From Magicicada septendecula (Eukaryota; Arthropoda; Insecta; Hemiptera; Cicadidae): DNA of 64,000 bases. The stretch spans positions 356,486,302 to 356,550,301 of the forward strand of contig CM068374.1 in NCBI GenBank assembly GCA_034769895.1. The letters are read 5' to 3'. This document shows, in pieces, positions 1 through 8,889 of this stretch; the stretch's first letter is position 1, and every line of letters starts with the position of its first letter. Below the pieces are notes generated by a model. The model was not told the DNA's origin. It searched no databases and was given only the letters and a program-made list of their open reading frames with translations. Position numbers and translations under genes: made by a program.

Positions 1-195
1 GTAAGGGCTGATTCTGATTGTGCTACCCTCAAAACTTGAAGAAAAGTCATTTTCCGAAAAGTGTCTGTGTGTGGAATTTTTTCTATGGCAAACGATAACT
101 GTCGCAAATTGAAACAGAAACAAATAATTTTTTGCATATGTGCCTGAGTTGTAGAGGACTCAAAGCCTATTGATTTTTGTGAAGATCGGTTACCT
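1..195 (+). repeat. Family A copy 1, left part (cut by window edge)
   Basis: This is the front part of the most abundant dispersed repeat in the window. It aligns by eye with positions 8950-9150, 20895-21095, 27490-27690 and 44160-44310, sharing segments such as GGGCTGATTCTGATTG and GAAGATCGGTTA. It has no coding capacity. The copy is broken near 196 by a Penelope-like element and resumes at 3131, so it is older than that element. The class of the family is unknown. Confidence 0.85.
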
Positions 196-202
196 GTTTT
201 AT

Positions 203-312
203 AATATTAAGTGATTACCTGTATGCGGTCCGCCGTGTGACTTCTCAAACTTATTACGTTACGCGTTACAAGGCGTATGCCTCATCATCAGACGTTTAAA
301 ACCAAAAACACA
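203..312 (-). repeat. Terminal repeat (pLTR) at the 3' end of PLE-1
   Basis: This 110-base segment is nearly identical, in direct orientation, to about 2897-2969 and, in inverted orientation, to 3000-3110. It carries the stem-loop described under the hammerhead-like motif (about 265-292, minus strand) and sits just outside the stop codon of the 828-aa ORF. Direct plus inverted terminal copies are characteristic of Penelope-like elements. Confidence 0.85.
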
Positions 313-399
313 TATCACACAAAACTGCGTTTGTCAAAAAATAAATAAAATTGCAGAAACAAGCATATAATGTTCACGTGATGTAGGGTGCGCACCCGT

Positions 400-2886
400 T
401 CAAGTGTTGTCTGCTACTGATTGGAATTCGTTGAGCAGTCTCAAAGCAGTATCATACAGGCGGTTAGATACAAAGTTCAATTGTTCATTCAGAACACAAT
501 CACGACTGCTATCATTATTATATGCATTATAAATTTCCAGCTCCTCCAAGGCATTCATAAAACGGCCCTTGTTGCATATATGCAAAGGCATTAGATTGGA
601 CCTAAAATCTGTATAATTGTGATTGTGTTGGGTCAGATGACGAGTGTAATTAGATTTTATATCATTGTAATTGTGTGTCTTTTTTGGTAAGTGTTCACGG
701 AAGCGTTTGTAAAAACCTCTTCCGGTCTGACCTATATAGAAGCTGTTACAATCATTGCAAACCAGTTTATAAATGCCTGTTTTTTCTTCCTTAGGTAAGG
801 GCAGTTTAGGTCTAAGTATATTAATTAGTTTATTATTGGTTCTAAAAGACATAGTATAACCAATATTGTTCATCACTGAGGATAAAATTTTTGGCATGAT
901 GTATGTGTATTTTGCAGATATAAATTTTTTCGGTGTTTTATTAAGTGGACGGGGCTTAAGTTGAATGTTATTATGCTTCTTTAGCAATTTGTCAATAATG
1001 TGACTACTGTAACCATTGGAAACTGCAATAAATCTTATTGTATTTAGCTCAGTCTGGAAATCATTATTGACAAGTGGGACTGTCAACAATCTATGGATTA
1101 GACTATTATATGCTGCCATTTTTTGAGAGTATGGATGGTGGGAATCTGCATGTATTGTATGGTTAGTGGCAGTAGGCTTCCTAAAAATATTGAATTTCAA
1201 TGTGTCCATTCGTTTAGTGAGGGTCAGGTCTAGAAAGTTAATTGAGTTATTACGCTCGGTCTCTAAAGTAAATTGAATATTATTGTTGATTTCATTTAAA
1301 AGATTTTTAAAGGAGTCAACTTGTCTCAAAGTTCCGTCAAAAATAATAAACGTGTCATCTACGTAACGTGAATAAAATTTTATCTTATTAGCGTATATGT
1401 TATTATTTAATAAATAAGTGTTTTCGTAGAAATTTAAGTATATGTCAGCCAACAGGCCTGAGAGGGGTGAGCCCATAGCTAGACCATCATCTTGGCAATA
1501 GAATAAACCGTTGAATGTGAAATAATTTTGATTTAAAATGACTTTAAGCAAGTCAATCAACTCATCCATCGCCTGTGCACTCATGGAAGCGTTAATTCGT
1601 AAATTGTCCTTCAATAATTTTAAAGTTACCTCAGTTGGAATATTTGTATATAAATCCACTATGTCAAATGAAACCAATTTGTAGTTGGGTTTTAATTTAA
1701 CGGTATTTATCTTATTAATGAAGTCAGTATTATTTGTTAAGCTGTAATTATTCTTTAACTGTAAATTGTCTTTAATTAGTTTTACAAGAATTTTTGATGT
1801 TTTGAAACCGGGGGCTGTAGTGAAGTTAACCAGCGGTCTTATGGGTATGTGTGGTTTGTGGATTTTGGGGAGTCCCGTAAATATCGGAGCCTTCGCATTA
1901 ATTGGCTTCAAATAACGACGTGTATTATCACTGAGCAAACTCGTACATTTGTTAATACATTGGTTGAGGTTTTTGGTGTATTTATCAGTAGGCTCAGATT
2001 TTAATTGTCTAGTATTATGGTTAGAGATAAATTCGTGAACTTTGGCATTATAAGAATCAGTATCCATGATTACTAATGTATTCCCTTTATCTGCTTTAAT
2101 AATACTAGCATTATTAATAGTTATTTTTGTTTTGATGTGCCTCAAAGTTTTGTATTCACGGGAGAATCGTGGATGCATAAATAGATTGTGTGGTAGGTTA
2201 TCGTTAGATCTGATAGTTTTAGTGAATTTATTGTTTATCAATATGCGTGCTTCGTTCTGTACAATAGGATTCGGAATAGTCTTAATAGCCGCCTCCGCCT
2301 CAACGAGCTCATAAATATGTTTGTTATTTCCGGTTGGTGGGAGATTATAATTAAGTCCTTTATTAAGGAGCTCCATTTCATTATCACTGAAGTTTATATT
2401 AGTTAAATTCATTGTTCTAGGATGAAATGTATGTTTGCAATTAATGTCAGTCTCTAGACGGTGTTTATTTTCTAAACTACGAAGTTTACGTAATTGATTG
2501 AAACGTATACGGCGTGAAACACTAGCTGTGTATTTAAATATATAATCAAAAACATTGTTGATAACGCTTGGATGAATGCTGTTGAGGATATGTAAATGTA
2601 ATTTGAATAAACGAGTGTTAAGAATAGATTTTTTAATGTATAATGCCTTAATCTCTTCTCTAATATACATCCGTTCAGCAGAATGTTTGGTAATGTTTGC
2701 GGCCTTGGAAGAGCTGTTGATCTTTACAATGGCATATTTTGGTGTTATGTTCTTCAGTAAACAGATTTTGTTAAATTTAATATGCAAATTCGCTTTTAGC
2801 AATTGTATTTTAGTGTTTTGGAATTTAAATACCATTTTTGCCTGGCTGGGCTCCAGTTTAACATTCATGTTACGTATGGTATCCAA
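400..2886 (-). CDS. Penelope-like reverse transcriptase with C-terminal GIY-YIG endonuclease, 828 aa
   Basis: A single uninterrupted ORF of 828 codons, a usual length for endonuclease-bearing Penelope-like proteins. Visible landmarks in order are: a basic N-terminal region (1-180); KADKGNTLVIMD (264-275), a typical Penelope N-terminal RT motif; GLPKIHKP (338-345); RT motif A SFDIVDLYTNIP with Asp408; motif B around GLAMGSPLSGLLADIY (468-483); catalytic YVDD (508-511); and NFLDLTL (550-556). The C-terminal GIY-YIG domain has GIY at 704-706, YIG at 717-719, a conserved Arg in the following TGRGFYKR segment, a late Glu in EELE (781-784), and Cys710 and Cys713 as a possible zinc pair. By family knowledge it reverse transcribes the element RNA at a nicked nuclear target. 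The first methionine lies inside the duplicated terminal region, so the first ten or so codons also occur inverted at 3097-3126. No stop or frameshift is seen. Confidence 0.95.
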   Translation of the reverse strand: MDTIRNMNVKLEPSQAKMVFKFQNTKIQLLKANLHIKFNKICLLKNITPKYAIVKINSSSKAANITKHSAERMYIREEIKALYIKKSILNTRLFKLHLHILNSIHPSVINNVFDYIFKYTASVSRRIRFNQLRKLRSLENKHRLETDINCKHTFHPRTMNLTNINFSDNEMELLNKGLNYNLPPTGNNKHIYELVEAEAAIKTIPNPIVQNEARILINNKFTKTIRSNDNLPHNLFMHPRFSREYKTLRHIKTKITINNASIIKADKGNTLVIMDTDSYNAKVHEFISNHNTRQLKSEPTDKYTKNLNQCINKCTSLLSDNTRRYLKPINAKAPIFTGLPKIHKPHIPIRPLVNFTTAPGFKTSKILVKLIKDNLQLKNNYSLTNNTDFINKINTVKLKPNYKLVSFDIVDLYTNIPTEVTLKLLKDNLRINASMSAQAMDELIDLLKVILNQNYFTFNGLFYCQDDGLAMGSPLSGLLADIYLNFYENTYLLNNNIYANKIKFYSRYVDDTFIIFDGTLRQVDSFKNLLNEINNNIQFTLETERNNSINFLDLTLTKRMDTLKFNIFRKPTATNHTIHADSHHPYSQKMAAYNSLIHRLLTVPLVNNDFQTELNTIRFIAVSNGYSSHIIDKLLKKHNNIQLKPRPLNKTPKKFISAKYTYIMPKILSSVMNNIGYTMSFRTNNKLINILRPKLPLPKEEKTGIYKLVCNDCNSFYIGQTGRGFYKRFREHLPKKTHNYNDIKSNYTRHLTQHNHNYTDFRSNLMPLHICNKGRFMNALEELEIYNAYNNDSSRDCVLNEQLNFVSNRLYDTALRLLNEFQSVADNT

Positions 2887-3126
2887 GTCACTTTTATGTA
2901 ATATTAAGTGACTACCTGTATGCGGTCCGCCGTGTGACTTCTCAAACTTATTACGTTACACGTTACAAGTTTTATAAGTGGTTTTGGTTTTAAACGTCTG
3001 ATGATGAGGCATACGCCTTGTAACGCGTAACGTAATAAGTTTGAGAAGTCACACGGCGGACCGCATACAGGTAATCACTTAATATTACGTAAAAGTGACT
3101 TGGATACCATACGTAACATGAATGTT
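2860..3126. repeat. Inverted terminal arms at the 5' end of PLE-1
   Basis: Positions 2860-2969 are the reverse complement of 3017-3126 with only a few differences (for example ATGTAATATT against AATATTACGT), leaving a spacer of about 47 bases. The left arm contains the ORF start. The right arm extends the terminal repeat through the stem-loop at 2998-3024. Transcribed RNA from here could fold into a long hairpin. Confidence 0.88.
2998..3024 (+). other. Hammerhead-like stem-loop in PLE-1 terminus
   Basis: CTGATGA (2998-3004) is followed by one T, a 5-bp stem GAGGC/GCCTT with a 4-base loop, and then GTAAC where a hammerhead core would have GAAAC. The inverted copy is at 264-291. The layout matches the other stem-loops listed in this window, but the second core box is altered, so activity is doubtful. 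Confidence 0.45.
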
Positions 3127-3130
3127 ACTA

Positions 3131-3623
3131 GTTTTATGTTTTAACAAGAGTAAAGTACTTAATTTTAATTAATAAAGTATCCTGAAAGAAGGTCGTAATA
3201 ATCCACTGCAGAAAGGTAGATGAAATATCTATAAATGAAAAGGGTAGTTGAGGTGGAGGGGGTAATTTTCTATAAATGAAAATGATAGTTGAAAGGGAAG
3301 AGGATAATTTGTTATATGTGTACTATGTTATCGCCATCAAATAAGTAGTTTGTTGTTAAAATTTCTTCCCGGGGCGTTTGGCCGTAGTCCAATGTTTTCT
3401 GCAAAACCAGACGTTTCGGCAGTGCCATCGACTGTCATCATCAGTGAAAATCGAGTGCGCTACGTGAGGTGGTATACATTAGTGAATTAGTGACCACGTT
3501 ACTGTGGTTAAGGCTGAAGAAAGAAGTAGTTTCTATGGGAATATTTCTTTTCGAAAATGATTTTAAATATACATCTTAGAACATGGAAGTCATGTATGGT
3601 TCTCCATACCGTATTTAATTATG
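3131..3623 (+). repeat. Family A copy 1, right part, with module B inside
   Basis: Continuation of the family A copy that starts before PLE-1, ending with the family's 3' signature: GAACATGGAAGTCATG followed by the hairpin GTATGG-TTCT-CCATAC at about 3595-3611. It contains a foreign 170-base module (3350-3519) flanked by near-identical copies of AAAGAAGTAGT. An LTR abuts its right end. Confidence 0.85.
3350..3519 (-). repeat. Module B: small insert with hammerhead-like stem-loop, in family A
   Basis: A 170-base segment missing from other family A copies such as 20837-21508. It is flanked by AAATAAGTAGT (3339-3349) and AAAGAAGTAGT (3520-3530), a likely 11-bp target duplication. On the minus strand it carries CTGATGA, T, a weak stem and GAAACGTC (3444 down to 3411). 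Equivalent inserts are at 9520-9681, 36372-36539 and about 46970-47140, all at the same place in family A, so it was inserted once and then amplified with the host repeat. Confidence 0.75.
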
Positions 3624-3624
3624 T

Positions 3625-4060
3625 TGTTACGTAACATTGAACATTCTTGTACAGTCGATAGTGTCGTTCTACAAGCTTCTCAACTAGCCCAGCCGTACAC
3701 GTTTCTGCCAAGGCCGCGCTGAAGTATCCTCTAGAATTGTCGAGTGCTTGTTAAAGACGCATATTATGGATCCCTGCAGACTAAATAGCCAACACCTGCC
3801 GCTTAGTTTTCAGTTTACTTCGTGCGATTGCTCAGTGCGTTTCATGTGGCTGTTATTGAAAAGTTATTATTGTGCGGGACTCTATTAGTTGATATTATTA
3901 TTGCGTGTGAACAAATTTAATTTCAATTATGTACGAGTATAAAATCTTGTTGATTACAAACTGTCATTTGTGATTAATTAAAGCTAGTGAATAGTGACTT
4001 CATTGGTGTCTATTTTGTTTTCCACTGTACCTTACGACGGTCAGTGAGATCATCGTGACG
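3625..4060 (+). mobile_element. LTR-like segment, related to the solo LTR at 20185-20661
   Basis: It starts TGTTAC and shares diverged blocks, in the same order, with 20185-20661: CGTTCTAC near the start, GCCAAGGCCG-like and TCGAGTGCTTGT-like segments, TTGTTGATT, and CACTGTACCTTACGACG near the end. No internal retrotransposon coding sequence follows, so it is read as a solo or orphan LTR. Its outer boundaries are less certain than those of the other copy and no duplication was found. Confidence 0.6.
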
Positions 4061-4675
4061 TTATAAACAGGTTTATTACACAGCATTAGCGTATATGTCT
4101 GAAATATGATGTATGTATAGGAAAATCAGTTCAATCACTAAGTATCTTGTAAACAATGTTTTAGTAACCCGTATTTTTATTGTGTTATTACCGTTTACTT
4201 TAATGGGACTGATTTCAGCCGCTTTAAAGATAGTAATGTCGATTAGTCTTAATTTGTTTTTTCTTTTATATGAAACCGAACCGACCAGGACCCCCCTCCA
4301 AGGCCAAATTCTAGATACGCCACTGTTATATATAGTGAATGTAAAAAATGTAATTGTGCTGATTCAGAAACTAAGTTACGGCGATTAACCTGGTAGTGAA
4401 ATTATGTAAGCATCATCCCTTATCTACTGATAGGTCTAGTGTTGATGGCTGTGTCGTTCGTTTTTGCACAAGCAGATGTGTAATGGGGGGGGGGGCGACG
4501 GTGGGGCCAACTCAAGTCGTAAATCTCAGCGCACACCAAGTCTTGTTTCCCCCCGCTTTGTTCATCATTTTTCATTAGAAAAACGATGCGCTGATGGCGT
4601 AGGGAAATTTCATGATACACTCGAAAGTTCAGAGTATTCACTGCTTAGTGACATGAGATAGAGTAAGTTTTAATT
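4061..4675 (+). other. Unassigned region with a fragment shared with 48.4 kb
   Basis: No gene is recognised. Positions about 4175-4326 resemble 48380-48556: both run from TTATTACCGTTTACTTTAATGG through a run of pyrimidines to TAGATACGCCACTG, an ending typical of hAT-type termini (reverse complement CAGTGGCGTATCTA). A G10 tract lies near 4486-4495. Short ORFs here look fortuitous. Confidence 0.45.
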
Positions 4676-5365
4676 AACCGACTTCAAACAAAGAGGAGGT
4701 TCTACATTCCTCCCTGATTTTTTATGTTCGCCGATTACTTGAGAACGGGTACACCGATTTTAATAAATCTTTTTTTATTTGAAAGGGCATGTTCCTGCGG
4801 TTGTCATGTAGTATATAAAATTGGTAATGCACCAGTACTGAACCAGTACCAACAGAATACTGTATTTTATACTTCAGTTTGTGCATTGAAAATTCCATAA
4901 TAGACTGGGATTACTGCGTTAGTAGGTAACGTTTGAATCATTAGCTTTTGTTATTCTCAAATTACGCTGGAAAACAGTATGGAGTTCTTCAATACTCACA
5001 AAACGAATATCTCTGGATGTTGCTTTCTGATCCTTTGATGTTGTTATCAACTTGGATAACTTTCGTAAACTTGACATGTGTGTCCATAATTTTACCCTAC
5101 AGAATCCTATTCATTTTGATATTGAGCCCTCCAAAAACGGGGACAGGGAGGCAAAAATATGAGGGGGTGAAAATTGAGGGAAGTTGCAAAGCCCATGTGG
5201 AGTATCAGATTAAAGGGAATTTCAACTACCGTCTGAATATAGCGTAAATTTATGAAAATTTTCAAATTTATGCATTGGTACCCAAAAAGTGGGTGAAAAA
5301 ATCTGAAAAATTCGTGTGGGGTATCAAATTAAAGAGAATTTTAAGTAACGCTAATTGTAGTTTTT
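4676..5365 (+). repeat. Dispersed noncoding repeat family D, left half
   Basis: It opens with ACCGACTTCAAACAAAGAGG and GCCGATTACTTGAGAACGGG, recognisable sequences of a widespread insect repeat. It then runs through several blocks of the type GTATCAAATTAAAGAGAATTTT, each followed by text about a gene-free frame. The same blocks recur at 11745-12245, 42340-42625 and, inverted, at 51475-51870. The repeat is interrupted at about 5366 by a decayed Penelope-like element and resumes at 6546. Confidence 0.65.
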
Positions 5366-5639
5366 ACTAAACTTGCATTGTAACCACTAACACGCAATTA
5401 GACTTTCCATAAGCGCTTTCAAGCCTCTCGGCTCATCTTCAGATAGAACACAACAACCTACCTAGAAACCTTCACCCCTTTATATATCTTATCTACAACC
5501 CGGAAGCGTCAACTTGACATGAACAAACATAGCATGTAAACACCCTTGTTACGCCTTAGCCAGCAAACAATCAGCCGAGTTACCACCCCTTGTCCCAGTA
5601 GTTTTCCTTTGCTGCCTGGTAACTAAGTATCAGACTGCT

Positions 5640-6010
5640 ACCAATTTGTTCTGCATTTGTCTCTTTCTTAATATGTGGTAAAATATATCTTCATTATCAA
5701 ATTTCACCTTGGAATTAATTAAACCATTTAAATCCGTTTTTCTTTCCTTTAATATTTCAAGTTCTTGTCTCAACTTTCTTTCCGCCAAATTGCGTTCAAC
5801 CTTTATAATTTCATATTGGTCTAACGGATTAACAAACTTATGGTTTTCTTCAACAAAATGCCTGGCATATAGTGAACTGGATGTCCTTTTTCTTTCCCTA
5901 TTTTATGATACGCAAGTCTACACTCAAACTTAAGGCCCGTTTCGCCTACGTACAATTTACTACAATCCTTACATTTAAGTTTATATACCCCACTTTTTTG
6001 TAAAATCGCA
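5640..6010 (-). pseudogene. GIY-YIG endonuclease end of a Penelope-like protein, broken
   Basis: Reading the minus strand from about 6003 gives SGVYKLKCKDCSKLYVGETG, the GIY-YIG signature with its Cys pair, close to SGIYKLVC-type sequence in the intact PLE-1 protein. Further downstream, segments such as HKFVNP and NEDIFYHIL appear in other frames, so there are several frameshifts or stops. The RT domain is missing. The same protein family is readable at 39270-39960. It is a relic without function. Confidence 0.75.
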
Positions 6011-6461
6011 ATTTCTTACTTACTGTTACATCTATATCATACTTCTTAAAACATTCCACAATACTTTTTGTCCTCGTTCCTATATATAATATGTTATCGA
6101 TCCCATATAATTTTTATCCTTCCTATCTCCCACATTTTCTCTTGTACGGATCTTATCTATTATTTTGTTAACTACATTCATATTATAATAATTATTTGTT
6201 ACTATCTCTTTTATCCTCTTTTACTCCTTATCCCTGTTATCTTCACCGTCCAATCTCATATCCATCCTTACCACCTATCGTTACCAGGCAGCAGAGGAAA
6301 AGTACTGGGACAAGGGGAGGTAACTCGGTTGAGTGTTTGCTGGCTAAGGCGTAACAAGGGTGTTTACCTGCTATGTTTGTTTATGTCAAGTTGACGCTTC
6401 CGGGTTGTAGATAAGATATATATAAAGGGGTGAAGGTTTCTAGGTAGGTTGTTGTATTCGC

Positions 6462-6490
6462 CTGAAGATGAGCCGAGAGGCTTGAAAGCG
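6462..6490 (+). other. Hammerhead-like stem-loop in PLE-2 arm
   Basis: CTGAAGA, one T, stem GAGCC/GGCTT with loop GAGA, then GAAAGC. The reverse complement occurs in the left arm at 5413-5442, and a copy is at 39094-39121. This matches the CTGANGA-stem-GAAA order of a hammerhead core, with one extra base after CTGAAGA. Confidence 0.5.
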
Positions 6491-6545
6491 CTTATGGAAA
6501 GTATAATTGCGTGTTAATGGTTGCAATACAAGTTTAGTAAAAATT

Positions 6546-7341
6546 AGACTTAACCACTAAATTGTGTTTATCTTTTAACTGAATGTAGTGTTAAGGTTTG
6601 GAAATTTCAAAGTTATGGGACCCCAGGGCTTAAAAAATAGACCAAAAATTTGAAAAAATTTAGTGTGAAAATCCAGCAGGCTGCCGGACTAAAGGTAACC
6701 GAAATCCTAATGTTTCAAATTGTTAGTGTTTATTGTATAATTGTGTGGTCTTGAATTTTAATGTTACAAAAGAAATAATACAAAAAATTCGGAATTTTTC
6801 TAATTATCGCCGTGATTGAAAAATTATGTGGAAATTTAAGTAATAATAAATGTATTTCATCCAAAACAATGGGGGAATTATGCAGTTCAGGGAGCATACT
6901 AGTCACTTTTAAAATTTTAATTCGATGTATGCTAATAGTAGTAGTAGATGAAGAGTCATTAACCCCCTCCCCCCAGGGTCCAAATGTACAAAAACTGCGA
7001 GTTCATGGCGTGACCGTAACACAATTGTAATTTCTTCGCAGGGTTTAAAAACTACGGCAGAGACAGTGGCGTGCCGACACAGTGTGCAAAGTGTGCGGTG
7101 TTCACAGACGCCAGGATAGTAAAGGCGTCAAAATTTTCAGGGGAGGAAAAATAAATTAAAAAAAAAGTATTAAGTTAACTGTATTAACCTTTTCGGTGCT
7201 CTGGACGGATATCCCGCCAAATTTTAATGACTGCACGTGTTAAGTCGCACGTCATTTTAAACGGGTAAAGTTTATTGTTTTGTTATACATTTTCCAAAAT
7301 TCCTCGTTTCTTGTTCAATAAAGTTATAATTAATATATTTC
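6546..7341 (+). other. End of family D, then unassigned AT-rich sequence
   Basis: 6546-6740 continues family D after PLE-2, with blocks such as TTATGGGACCCCAGGGCTTAAAAAA. From 6740 on I recognise no gene. CAGTGGCGTGCCGACAC at about 7069 looks like a hAT-type terminus, but no partner was found. Confidence 0.4.
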
Positions 7342-7355
7342 GTATTTCATTTGTA

Positions 7356-8247
7356 TTCAGTTAAGATCCTTTATAAAAGTACATCTGTACTCGTGGATCT
7401 GAATGGTAGGCTCTCAGGTGACATTCCAATAAATAAGGGAGTTAGGCAGGGATGCTGTGTTTCCCCAACCTTGTTTAATATGTACATTGAGGACATGTTA
7501 AGGGAATGGAAATCCAGAGTGACTTAGGGAATACAGCTTAACAAATCAATTTGTATGGGTTCCCTGCTATATGCGGATGACATAGTTTTTATTCAAGAAA
7601 ATGAGAATGATTTACAGAGAGCTATGTATCAATTACAAGAAGTGGCAAGAGAGTACTCACTGACAATTTCAGTAAGAAAGACCAAAACCATGGCATTTAA
7701 AGGTAAATATCCAGTGAGGACTAAGGTAGTTATAAAGAACAGTACTTCAGAACAAGTGAGCCGTTTCAAATATCTCGGCAGTGCAGTAAGCTATGAATCT
7801 GAATATGATATAAGAGAGAAGATAAATAAAGTTAGTAATATATGTGGTACGATTCATAGAAATGTTAGAAATAAAACAAAACAGCACAAGCATTAAATTT
7901 TATAAGACAATTGCAATACCCACGTTGGTTTATGCGAGTGAGGTGTGGGTCATGACAAAAACGGAAATCGGCGAGATTCAGAGTGCTGAAATTTAGTTTC
8001 TTCGAAACACATTAAACTATACATTGCAATATAGAATAAGGAATGAAGGTATCAGAGCAGAACTCGAAGTAAAGGACATAAATGAAATTATTTCAATTAC
8101 AGAAGGCAATGGTGGGATGATCTGCAAAGAATGAAAGCGGCACTGAACTCTAAAGCCAGTGGTAGACGAGACGTGGGTCGTCCGAGGATGAGATGGTTGC
8201 GGAACAGGTTTATATAACCTAATCCTTGAAGAGATGAAGAAGAAGAA
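7356..8247 (+). mobile_element. 5'-truncated LINE insertion with 14-bp target duplication
   Basis: Non-LTR retrotransposon fragment carrying the C-terminal part of a reverse transcriptase, ending in a GAA-rich simple tail (AAGATGAAGAAGAAGAA). GTATTTCATTTGTA occurs on both sides, at 7342-7355 and 8248-8261, so both ends are fixed to the base. The 892-base insert is a classic 5'-truncated LINE copy. It landed in an AT-rich host segment. Confidence 0.88.
7390..8230 (+). pseudogene. LINE reverse transcriptase C-terminal fragment, frameshifted
   Basis: The plus strand shows the RT block GVRQGCCVSPTLFNMY (about 7439-7486), an in-frame stop, then LLYADDIVF with the catalytic YADD (7564-7590), followed by KTKTMAFKG and FKYLGSAVSYE. 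The frame is lost after about 7896, but downstream text still matches the C-terminal thumb region seen at 35.4 and 59.2 kb. It would once have copied LINE RNA by target-primed reverse transcription. It is non-functional here. I do not assign a LINE clade. Confidence 0.82.
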
Positions 8248-8312
8248 GTATTTCATTTGTACACACTGATAGATTTTTAGAAAGTGATTTTTTAAGGGGA
8301 GGGGTAGGTATA

Positions 8313-8540
8313 GAGGCGCCAACTAAAGTTCTGCACTGTCGCCGGACGCTACTGGCGCCCCTCTGGGCAGAGATGAAGTAGAAAAATTATTGAAAAGTGT
8401 TACAAGCAAAACGTGTTACTCCATAACGCTTTAAAACAGTTCACATTTAGATGTGGTTTTGTTAATACAGATTTAGTGTTGACGTTATTCAGTCGTAGCG
8501 TGACAGCACTAACGAGTCTACAGACTCAATAAAACCAATT
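8313..8540 (+). repeat. Repeat E, copy 1
   Basis: About 228 bases, closely matching 9801-10030, from GAGGCGCCAACTAAAGTT through GGGCAGAGATGAAGTAG to CAATAAAACCAATT. Both copies carry AATAAA near the right end. Copy 2 has a short open frame that copy 1 breaks by a 2-base difference, so coding is unlikely. A family A fragment starts directly at the right edge. Confidence 0.75.
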
Positions 8541-8655
8541 TCACTTCCATGTTCCATAAGGAAACGGAAGTATGGTGATTGCGAAAAAAGTCGTGTTCGA
8601 GATAACGACTGATTCTAATTTTACTACCCTCAGAACATGAAGGAAAGTCATTCAA
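8541..8655 (+). repeat. Family A copy 2, 5' fragment only
   Basis: Starts CACTTCCATGTTCCATAAGG and continues with the family A head (GATTGCGAAAAAAG, GTTCGAGATAA), then stops matching after about 8652 (GGAAAGTCATT), where repeat F begins. Confidence 0.8.
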
Positions 8656-8889
8656 TTTTGTCTTTATTTGTTACAGAACTGCTGCTTGGTACGTACTGGA
8701 TGAGTCCTTTCGCTGTCTCCACCATTAACAAAGCGTAAGATTAACCTGTTGAGAAAGCATTTCGTAAATGTTTATTGATTAGGTTCTGATAGTAATGTGG
8801 CCATAGGTTGTGGAAAGCGAATGTCGATTTATTTAACATGGTACGAGCCTTCACGCTCGTATGAATCTGACGATGCGTCAGTATCAATT
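8656..8889 (+). repeat. Repeat F, copy 1
   Basis: About 230 bases matching 27208-27432: GTTACAGAACTGCTG, GGTACGTACTGGATGAGTCC and CCTTCACGCTCGTATG. In both places it directly precedes the start of a family A copy, so the two may form one larger repeat, or an insertion may have been duplicated with its flank. Confidence 0.75.

Larger units (their letters stand above)
203..3130 (-). mobile_element. Penelope-like retroelement (PLE-1), apparently full length
   Basis: A retroelement whose only ORF is an intact reverse transcriptase/GIY-YIG protein on the minus strand. The ends have the layout expected of Penelope-like elements. A terminal repeat (203-312) lies beyond the 3' end of the ORF. A directly oriented copy lies at the 5' end (about 2897-2969), followed by an inverted copy (3017-3126). 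The element interrupts a family A repeat, and GTTTTAT occurs at both junctions (196-202 and 3131-3137), so it is probably the target-site duplication. The family A sequence on the left is about 20 bases shorter than in other copies, so a small deletion accompanied the insertion. Intactness suggests a fairly recent insertion. Confidence 0.88.
5366..6545 (-). mobile_element. Decayed Penelope-like element, second family (PLE-2)
   Basis: It is bounded by long inverted arms: about 5366-5640 and 6285-6545 are reverse complements over most of their length, sharing AACCCGGAAGCGTCAACTTGACAT and its complement. Between them lies the degenerate C-terminal part of a Penelope-like protein on the minus strand. 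A hammerhead-like stem-loop sits in each arm (5413-5442 minus, 6462-6490 plus). The element interrupts family D. A related copy is at 39080-39990. Confidence 0.75.

Noticed and set aside
2066-2911. Plus-strand ORFs with hydrophobic stretches opposite the Penelope-like gene
   Set aside because: They are antisense shadows of the intact 828-codon ORF.
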